NCBI RefSeq assembly: GCF_001836165.1
Contig: NZ_KV827663.1
Coordinates: 1-39,671 of the forward strand
Direction: 5' to 3'
From: Corynebacterium sp. HMSC036D02
Lineage (GTDB): Bacteria; Actinomycetota; Actinomycetes; Mycobacteriales; Mycobacteriaceae
DNA: 39,671 nt
Positions 34,363 to 39,671 of this stretch are shown here, piece by piece. How positions within the stretch are numbered: position 1 is the stretch's first letter; each line of letters starts with the position of its first letter. The notes below the pieces were generated by a model. The model made no database searches and was not told where the DNA came from. It worked only from the letters and a program-made list of their open reading frames with translations. A program made the translations under genes and the position numbers.

Positions 34363-34389
34363 GCGGCGCCTTGCGGGCGCCGCGTTTTT
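34363..34389 (+). terminator. Rho-independent terminator after the DUF151 gene
   Basis: GCGGCGCC-TTGCG-GGCGCCGC is a perfect 8-base GC stem (34363-34383) followed by GTTTTT. It closes the odhI-ftsR-DUF151 region. Confidence 0.92.
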
Positions 34390-34489
34390 GTGCTGCCAGT
34401 GATAATTTTTAATGACACGCGTGTGACTAATGATGACAAAGTGAATCAAAAAGTCTAAAGTTCTACTAGAGGTTCACGCCGGACGACTC

Positions 34490-34520
34490 TTGACGCCGTC
34501 GCAGACGTGCCCTTTAATAG
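34490..34520 (+). promoter_or_regulatory. promoter of the second MerR gene
   Basis: TTGACG (34490-34495) and TTAATA (34514-34519) are 18 bases apart and about 40 bases before the GTG start. GGAG (34549-34552) is the ribosome site. Confidence 0.65.
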
Positions 34521-34559
34521 AAAAACAGAACTCCCCTCAAGTATCACTGGAGTAATTAC

Positions 34560-35156
34560 GTGAGCAGTAAGAATGATCGTTCTGAGTCCAGCGCCATGCC
34601 GCTCGACGATGTCGCAGCCAACACCTACGTTCAGGAATCCCTCTTCGATGTAGGACCTGATGAGGAACTGGGCTACCGCGTTCCCATCGCTTGTCAGGTG
34701 GCTGGAATCACCTATCGCCAGCTGGACTACTGGGCGCGTACCGACTTGGTCAAGCCCTCGATCCGTACCGCCCGTGGCTCTGGTTCCCAGCGCTTGTACT
34801 CTTTTAAGGACGTACTGGTCCTGAAGATTGTCAAGCGCCTTCTGGATACCGGAATCTCCCTCCAGAACATCCGCCTCGCCGTGGAATCTCTGCGCGACCG
34901 CGGCGTCAATGATCTTGCTGAGCTCACCTTGGTATCGGACGGCACCACGGTCTACGAGTGCCGCTCTAACGACGAAGTTATTGACCTGCTGGCCGGCGGC
35001 CAGGGCGTGTTCGGAATCGCCGTGCCGGGTATTCTCAAGGAACTCTCTGGCACGATTACTTCCTTCCCAGCCGAGCGTGTTGTGGAGGAAGAAGACATCG
35101 ACGTTGTCATTGGCCTCGACGAGCTAGCCGCTCGCCGCAAGCGCAAGACCTCCTAA
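34560..35156 (+). CDS. MerR-family regulator, Rv1828 type
   Basis: The 198-residue product has a MerR-like winged helix at about 45-110 (GYRVPIACQVAGITYRQLDYWARTDLVKPS ... GSGSQRLYSFKDVLVLKIVKRLL), preceded by an acidic leader. A C-terminal domain follows (TVYECRSNDEVIDLLAGGQGVFGIAVPGI) and is the family's effector or dimer part. Mycobacterial Rv1828 belongs to this family and lies in the same odhI/garA neighbourhood. GTG 34560 follows GGAG by seven bases. A basic end ARRKRKTS is typical. Confidence 0.87.
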   Translation: MSSKNDRSESSAMPLDDVAANTYVQESLFDVGPDEELGYRVPIACQVAGITYRQLDYWARTDLVKPSIRTARGSGSQRLYSFKDVLVLKIVKRLLDTGISLQNIRLAVESLRDRGVNDLAELTLVSDGTTVYECRSNDEVIDLLAGGQGVFGIAVPGILKELSGTITSFPAERVVEEEDIDVVIGLDELAARRKRKTS

Positions 35157-35285
35157 AATTCTGCCGCAGGCAACCGCCGCTGCTCCTCCAGCGCACTGCA
35201 GCTCACGTCAGTGCCGTAGAGGATGTGGCGGCGTTTTGCTGTGCAGCCCTGGTTTTAGGTGACCGTACACCGCCGGCTGCGCATA

Positions 35286-36086
35286 TTACGCCCCAGCGGC
35301 GCTCGTGATGCTTTCTTGGGCATCGGAGGGATTCGAGACAGTGGAGTAAACATCGGCGAGTTTCTCCAGTTCCACGTCCTTCTCGGCATCACCAATATGC
35401 ACCACGGTCAAACTAACGCCCTCACCACGAGCGTTTTTGGCCGCCTCCGCAAAGCTTGCGTCATCCATATCTTGTTGGGTTCCCGTGGTAATCAGCACGA
35501 CGCGAGTGTTCTCTCCGCTTCCAGCTGTTTGATCCGTGGCGTTATCGAGTGCCGCTACGACGGCGCTGCGTGTCTGTGGAACACCACCGGTGCCGAACTG
35601 CCCCACGGCAAAGGCGACGTTCTCGGCGTCGCCATAAGCAACATTTTGACGGAAGCCCACGGTGGCAGTCGCGGAAATGGGGGAGGAATAGTTCCAGAGA
35701 GCCACCTGGCTTCCCTTCGCGCCGACGGCCGACGCCGCCTCCGCCACGCCCTGAGTCACCGTATCGAAGTACGGCGCAAGGTTGTCGGAAGTATCGAGGA
35801 GGAACAGCGTATTCGGCGCGACATCTTCAGGGGCCTTGTTCTCCGAGGTGGGCGTGGCCGAAGAAGGCAGCTCTGATTCCGAAGACTTGGCCTCAGTGCT
35901 GGTGGGGGTCTCCTCAGCAGAAGTCGCGGAGGTTGTGTCTGCAGCCACTGTCTCAGTGTTTGAGGAGTCCCCCTCCCGGAAAAGGAAGAAACCGCCGATG
36001 GCCAAGGCTAACACCGCCAGGATGGCCACGATGATGACCCACGGTGCAAATGCGTAGTTATTCTTACCATCCGAGTGCCGGGCCAT
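35286..36086 (-). CDS. VWA-like domain membrane protein
   Basis: The 266-residue product has one N-terminal membrane helix (about 14-36, FAPWVIIVAILAVLALAIGGFFLF) and a Ser/Thr/Glu-rich stalk (about 40-90). A von Willebrand A-like fold follows, with the metal site first part LLDTSDNLAPYF, an inner SQVALWNYSS strand and VVLITTGTQQDMDD. The metal-ion site is not the canonical DxSxS (here DTSDN). It is probably a single-pass protein with the domain outside the membrane. Its partner and role are not known. It is separate from the convergent MerR gene. Confidence 0.8.
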   Translation of the reverse strand: MARHSDGKNNYAFAPWVIIVAILAVLALAIGGFFLFREGDSSNTETVAADTTSATSAEETPTSTEAKSSESELPSSATPTSENKAPEDVAPNTLFLLDTSDNLAPYFDTVTQGVAEAASAVGAKGSQVALWNYSSPISATATVGFRQNVAYGDAENVAFAVGQFGTGGVPQTRSAVVAALDNATDQTAGSGENTRVVLITTGTQQDMDDASFAEAAKNARGEGVSLTVVHIGDAEKDVELEKLADVYSTVSNPSDAQESITSAAGA

Positions 36087-36142
36087 CTTTTTCCTTCCGC
36101 GCTGAGGTCTCGGGGCCGCGCAATGCGTCCCGACGGGTCACA

Positions 36143-36997
36143 TCAATGGTTCCTCATTGTAGCGGCTAGCGTAGCCCGAATTTGGGAGACAAGCCGCGCA
36201 CGGAGTGGCTCGGAGGCGTCGGCAAGCGCGCGTTGGCGCCGTACATACTCCGACTTTCCTTCAGGGGTTTCGATGGGCACGACCCCAAAGCCCCACTCGC
36301 GGCAATCGTAGGGCGAGGCCTCCATGTCAAGCGTGCGCGCGGCGACTGCCAACCGGAAGGTCTCCAGGAATAGCTCACCGGGCACGAGCGGGCCCAATTT
36401 CCACGCCCATTTATAGAGATCCATCGTCGCATGGACGCAGCCGGCCTGGTCATTGTCGGGCTGGTCCTCCCGCGTGAGCACGGTGAGATTGAGTGGACGC
36501 GCCGGCTTGGTAAAGAAACGGAAGGCATCGTAGTGCGTGCATTTAATGCGGTGCTTGTCGACGACCTCATTCGTCCCCTCCGCCCCTAACCGCAACGGCA
36601 GATCATGTCGGGGAGAATCGGTGTGGTACACCATGGCCCATTCATGCAGTCCAAAACAATCAAACTGGGTGGGGTTACGTGTGGTCTTCTCCAACAAGTC
36701 CAGGATGTAGCGCACGGTACCGCCGCGGCGCTCGAGGAAGGCCTCGGCGTCTACCGTGATTCCCTCAGCAGTGCGGTGGTAGTAGCGCCAGTCGCCGTGT
36801 GGAGCGTCCCCTGCCAGAGTGATGCCTACCCCTGGGTGCCAACGACGGAGATGCGAAGGGCGAACAGGGTAGTACTCGAAGAGGAAGTCGTAGACAGGGT
36901 GGTAGGAGCCTGGGTGGCGATAGCGCGCGAGGAACTCATCTGCTGACTCTTCATGCTTGCGCATCTGAGCTTGCCAGTCTGTGGGCTGCAGAATCAT
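36143..36997 (-). CDS. conserved actinobacterial protein (often labelled 3-methyladenine DNA glycosylase)
   Basis: The 284-residue product has a strongly conserved look across its length: HPGSYHPVYDFLFEYYPVRP, RWHPGVGITLAGDAP, FDCFGLHEWAMVYH, CTHYDAFRFF and GCVHATMDLYKWAWKLGP. Automatic annotation frequently calls this family 3-methyladenine DNA glycosylase, but I see no helix-hairpin-helix glycosylase motif, so I treat the activity as unproven. The many conserved His, Asp and Tyr residues suggest an enzyme. Its start overlaps the helicase stop (ATGA), so the two are cotranscribed. Confidence 0.72.
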   Translation of the reverse strand: MILQPTDWQAQMRKHEESADEFLARYRHPGSYHPVYDFLFEYYPVRPSHLRRWHPGVGITLAGDAPHGDWRYYHRTAEGITVDAEAFLERRGGTVRYILDLLEKTTRNPTQFDCFGLHEWAMVYHTDSPRHDLPLRLGAEGTNEVVDKHRIKCTHYDAFRFFTKPARPLNLTVLTREDQPDNDQAGCVHATMDLYKWAWKLGPLVPGELFLETFRLAVAARTLDMEASPYDCREWGFGVVPIETPEGKSEYVRRQRALADASEPLRARLVSQIRATLAATMRNH

Positions 36998-38286
36998 CGT
37001 TGACCTGCGTTGCCCCGTCGGCGGCGCGGGTTACGGCGGCGCTGGCCTTGGTTACCTGCTCGTTGACGCGAAGGCTGTTGCTGGTGTGGTGGCCCGAGCG
37101 GTTCACCCTTTGGCTTGCGTGCACCGGTCATCTGGGCAAGCTCAGGACTGCTGGCGGGGTTGGCGCGGTCGCTGATGTCGAGGTCGGTGTGTTTGACCCC
37201 GGCTTTCGCAATGAGTTTGGCCACTTCGTTGCGCTGTTCATCAGTGACGAGCGTGACCACGGTGCCTGAATCTCCACCGCGGGCCGTGCGGCCGGAACGG
37301 TGCAGGTAGGCCTTGTGTTCCGCGGGCGGGTCAACGTGGACGACGAGGGAAACGTCCGCGATGTCGATTCCACGCGCGGCGATGTCGGTGGCGACGAGCA
37401 CCGGAACGCTGCCGTCGGCGAAGCCTTCTATAGCCTTCGTCCGCGAACCCTGGCCCTTATCGCCGTGGAGAGGCAGCGCATTGATTCCGACTCTGCGGAG
37501 CTTCTTGGCCTGCCTGTCGACGCCGTGCTTAGTGCGCATGAACATGATGGTCTTGCCTTTGCGGGCACCCAGGCGCAGGACGACGTCGTTGCGCGCCTCA
37601 CGGGTGCCGATGAAAATCAGATGGTGTTCCATCGTGTCCACGGCGGCCTCGACAGGCGCGGTGGAGTGAGTTACGGGCTCGTGCATGAACTGCTGGACCA
37701 GCTTGTTGACTTCACCGTCGAGGGTGGCGGAGAAGAGTAGGCGTTGGCCGTCTGGTGGGGTGAGCTTAAGTAGTTTGCGCACTTGGGGGAGAAACCCCAT
37801 GTCCGCCATCTGGTCGGCCTCGTCGAGGGCAGTGATGGCGACGTGGTCGAAGAAGAGCTTGCCCTGGTCGATCAGATCCTGTGCTCGCCCCGGTGTGGCA
37901 ACGAGCAGGTCGACCGGGCGCGCGAGTGAGCGAATGTGGTTGTTGATGTTGACGCCTCCGACTACCGCAAGCACACGCAGGCCGAGGGCAGCTGCTGGTT
38001 CTTCCAGGCGCTGCTGGATCTGGGTTGCCAACTCGCGTGTTGGTGCCAGAACGAGCCCACGTGGGCGCGCTGGGCGGGAAACTCCGGATTCTGCCAGCCG
38101 GGACAACATAGGAAGACCGAACGTAAAGGTCTTCCCCGAACCGGTGGGGCCGCGGCCGAGGACGTCCTTGCCGGAGAGGGCGTCGGGAATCGCAGCTTCT
38201 TGGATAGGGAAGGGGGTCGTGATGCCCTGCTTATCTAGAACACGGACAACATCGCGGGGGAGGCCGAGATCGGCGAAAGTACTCAT
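36994..38286 (-). CDS. DEAD-box RNA helicase, RhlE-like
   Basis: From ATG 38286 the product has 430 residues. It shows the Q motif (FPIQEAAIPDAL), motif I GRGPTGSGKT, motif Ib TPGR and DEAD in ALDEADQM. It also has SAT (LLFSATLDG), the domain-2 segment VLVATDIAARGIDIADV and motif VI HRSGRTARGG. The C-terminal ~60 residues are a basic, Arg/Gln/Gly-rich tail (RRRNPRRRRGN) for RNA contact. RhlE-type helicases work in rRNA processing and mRNA turnover. The open frame extends 24 codons further upstream, but the conserved N-terminus begins at MSTFADLGLP. Confidence 0.92.
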   Translation of the reverse strand: MSTFADLGLPRDVVRVLDKQGITTPFPIQEAAIPDALSGKDVLGRGPTGSGKTFTFGLPMLSRLAESGVSRPARPRGLVLAPTRELATQIQQRLEEPAAALGLRVLAVVGGVNINNHIRSLARPVDLLVATPGRAQDLIDQGKLFFDHVAITALDEADQMADMGFLPQVRKLLKLTPPDGQRLLFSATLDGEVNKLVQQFMHEPVTHSTAPVEAAVDTMEHHLIFIGTREARNDVVLRLGARKGKTIMFMRTKHGVDRQAKKLRRVGINALPLHGDKGQGSRTKAIEGFADGSVPVLVATDIAARGIDIADVSLVVHVDPPAEHKAYLHRSGRTARGGDSGTVVTLVTDEQRNEVAKLIAKAGVKHTDLDISDRANPASSPELAQMTGARKPKGEPLGPPHQQQPSRQRAGNQGQRRRNPRRRRGNAGQR

Positions 38287-38401
38287 CGGTTGGCAGTCTA
38301 ATGCGCAGCGCCGCCAGACCGAAAAGCTAGGACGGGGAACGGGCCTCGCGTCCTGCATTTTTCAGGATATTGTGACGTGGTTCTCTGTTAGATTGATGGG
38401 C

Positions 38402-39211
38402 ATGACGAACCCTTTCGCTAACCCGCAACAACCGCCCGGTGGATTTGGCCAGAACCCACAGCAAGGGCAACCAGCGCACAACCAAGTACCGCCCGGATTT
38501 AACAATCAGAATCAAGGGCCTAACGCCAGCGGACCAGCAATGCCGCAGCCGCCGGAAAAGAAGTCAAGCTCGAAGAAGGTGCTGTGGATTGTACTAGCAG
38601 TAGTCCTTGTACTCGCTATTATCGCAGCCGTCGCAGTCGTTGCTGCAGTTTCCTTCTTCAAGGATGTCGCGGCCGATTTCGACGAGGCACCACGAGACGT
38701 CGCGGCTTCCGACGACGCGTATTGGAACAGCACGTACGACGCTGATGATGTCGACAGGATCCGCGCCTCTGAGGAAGCTGCTCCGGTACCCGCGCCGCTT
38801 ATTGAGCTTTCGGACGAGTGCTATGAGGACACGTCTTTCTTTGGGCAGTCGGACTTTCTGAGCCTGGATGTACAGTGGGTTCCGACGATCTCTTGTATCT
38901 ATGGCCCGGACAGGGAGTTCGTGGCTCAGTACACAGAGAACGCGGACGCGATTCGCGATACAGAAAGCGTTGGGCTGAGCGATTCCGTTGAGGACTTCAC
39001 TTCGGCCCGCGGTTCTCAGATTGCCGCCTTTGGTGAGGCAGAGGAGTACGTGATTGCGGAAGTGCTTGAGGACGGTAGCGCGGTCATCGAGTACGTCATG
39101 GATGGCTATGACGACAACGGAGACGAAGCTGACTTGAATGATTTAGCAACCTATCTTGTGGGTGCAGGCATCCTTGAGCTGACTCCGGGAGGCCCGCCGG
39201 TGGATGCCTAG
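38402..39211 (+). CDS. Pro/Gln-rich single-pass membrane protein, unknown function
   Basis: The product has 269 residues from ATG 38402 (or 271 from ATG 38396). Residues about 3-52 are Pro/Asn/Gln-rich and disordered, and probably cytoplasmic. One membrane helix follows (about 58-82, VLWIVLAVVLVLAIIAAVAVVAAV), then an acidic extracytoplasmic domain with two cysteines (SDECYED and PTISCIYGP) that could form a disulfide. No family is recognised. The open frame runs back to 37685 through the helicase gene, which is a shadow. The extended -10 TGTTAGATT (38386-38394) lies so close that a leaderless transcript is likely. Confidence 0.78.
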   Translation: MTNPFANPQQPPGGFGQNPQQGQPAHNQVPPGFNNQNQGPNASGPAMPQPPEKKSSSKKVLWIVLAVVLVLAIIAAVAVVAAVSFFKDVAADFDEAPRDVAASDDAYWNSTYDADDVDRIRASEEAAPVPAPLIELSDECYEDTSFFGQSDFLSLDVQWVPTISCIYGPDREFVAQYTENADAIRDTESVGLSDSVEDFTSARGSQIAAFGEAEEYVIAEVLEDGSAVIEYVMDGYDDNGDEADLNDLATYLVGAGILELTPGGPPVDA

Positions 39212-39671
39212 CTTTTAGCGGCGCACGTCCCTCCCATTCGCCAGCCGCACAGCCCGCGAGGGCGTATTTGTTATACGCAGACTGTGCGGAAAGGCGGGGT
39301 AGCGGGCGGCAGAGGATTCGGCCGACGTCGCTCCAGGTTGATGCCTTTCGAGTGCTGGCCTGAAAGTGTTTCGCTGCGGTTGCTCATCGGACGGTTGACT
39401 TGTTGTCACGCACCACAGGTGTCCCGTTAATCTTTTGGTTGGCGGGTTTTGTTCTTTAAGGGCTAAAGGGGCCCACTGCTCCCGCTGTGTTTTGCGGCAT
39501 GTGAACCGTGGCCTGGGATCTCCTAGTTTCCCGCGTACCTTGTTGTGGTTTGTGGGTGGTGTTGAACTGAAGGATCGCCGATGTGCCCGTCAACGTTGCT
39601 GTGGTTGACGGGTTCTTCCATCAGGGGCGGTGTAGGTGGTCGGCGCTGTCCTTTCTGTTTCTGCTGTGTGT
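39212..39671. other. gene-free right end with a strong hairpin
   Basis: No credible reading frame was found. CCCGTCAAC (39586-39594) and GTTGACGGG (39604-39612) form a perfect 9-base stem with a nine-base loop, followed by TTCTTCC. The text from 39611 (GGTTCTTCCATCAGGGG) resembles ends of ISL3-family elements, but the window stops before this can be tested. No rRNA or tRNA signal was seen. Confidence 0.45.

Noticed and set aside
35259..35876. 205-codon plus-strand frame
   Set aside because: Antisense to the VWA-like gene, which has a membrane helix and strand pattern.
37685..38395. Long open frame upstream of and in frame with the Pro/Gln-rich membrane protein
   Set aside because: It is exactly antisense to the DEAD-box helicase, whose motifs are unmistakable; composition is Ser/Arg/Trp-rich as in shadow frames.
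1..39671. CRISPR arrays, rRNA genes, prophage or toxin-antitoxin pair
   Set aside because: No regularly spaced repeats, no rRNA core sequence, no phage structural gene and no toxin frame beside the MT0933-like gene were found by reading.

Overview
The window looks like a piece of a Corynebacterium chromosome. It is moderately GC-rich with many GTG starts. It carries genes typical of Corynebacteriales: an OdhI/GarA inhibitor with its ETTSVF phosphosite, an FtsR-like MerR regulator, the SteA/SteB cell-separation pair, an orphan ParA (PldP type), SecA2 and TlyA. Species cannot be fixed from the sequence alone. About 36 protein genes (one of them frameshifted), one tRNA and several insertion-sequence (IS) remnants can be supported.

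Layout. 1-2200 is an accessory patch: an IS3-type end at the left edge, a truncated IS256-family transposase, an IS3 transposase tail, and two unrecognised membrane proteins. 2324-18546 is a dense, co-directional (+) housekeeping block with many 1-10 base overlaps: TPR protein, HAD phosphatase, a 53-residue small protein, tlyA, nadK, recN, steA, steB, Nudix hydrolase, xerD, a secreted and membrane-anchored protein, pldP, scpA, scpB, rluB, cmk and der. It combines nucleotide and RNA metabolism with chromosome maintenance (RecN, XerD, ScpAB, PldP) and cell separation (SteAB).

18549-27700 is more variable. A minus-strand operon runs ABC ATPase, ABC-2 permease, DesK-type histidine kinase, NarL-type regulator. 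The ATPase gene carries a one-base frameshift, and a perfect 7+2+7 palindrome lies just upstream of the operon. It is followed by a SAM methyltransferase, an esterase lipoprotein, an orphan beta-class DNA methyltransferase, a small MT0933/CsbD-like protein and a 469-residue regulator built from two tandem TetR units.

27990-39211 returns to conserved content: tRNA-Pro(GGG) with its promoter and terminator, a YchJ-like SEC-C protein, an alpha/beta hydrolase fused to a cysteine-less OsmC domain, divergent secA2, odhI, ftsR, a DUF151 protein, a second MerR regulator, a VWA-like membrane protein, a conserved actinobacterial protein, a DEAD-box helicase and a Pro/Gln-rich membrane protein. The last 460 bases hold no gene but contain a hairpin and possibly the start of another IS element.

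No CRISPR array, rRNA or intact prophage was seen. The best candidates for new biology are the double TetR regulator, the OsmC domain that has lost its redox cysteines, the TCS-ABC locus with its palindrome and broken ATPase, and the unknown surface protein between xerD and pldP.
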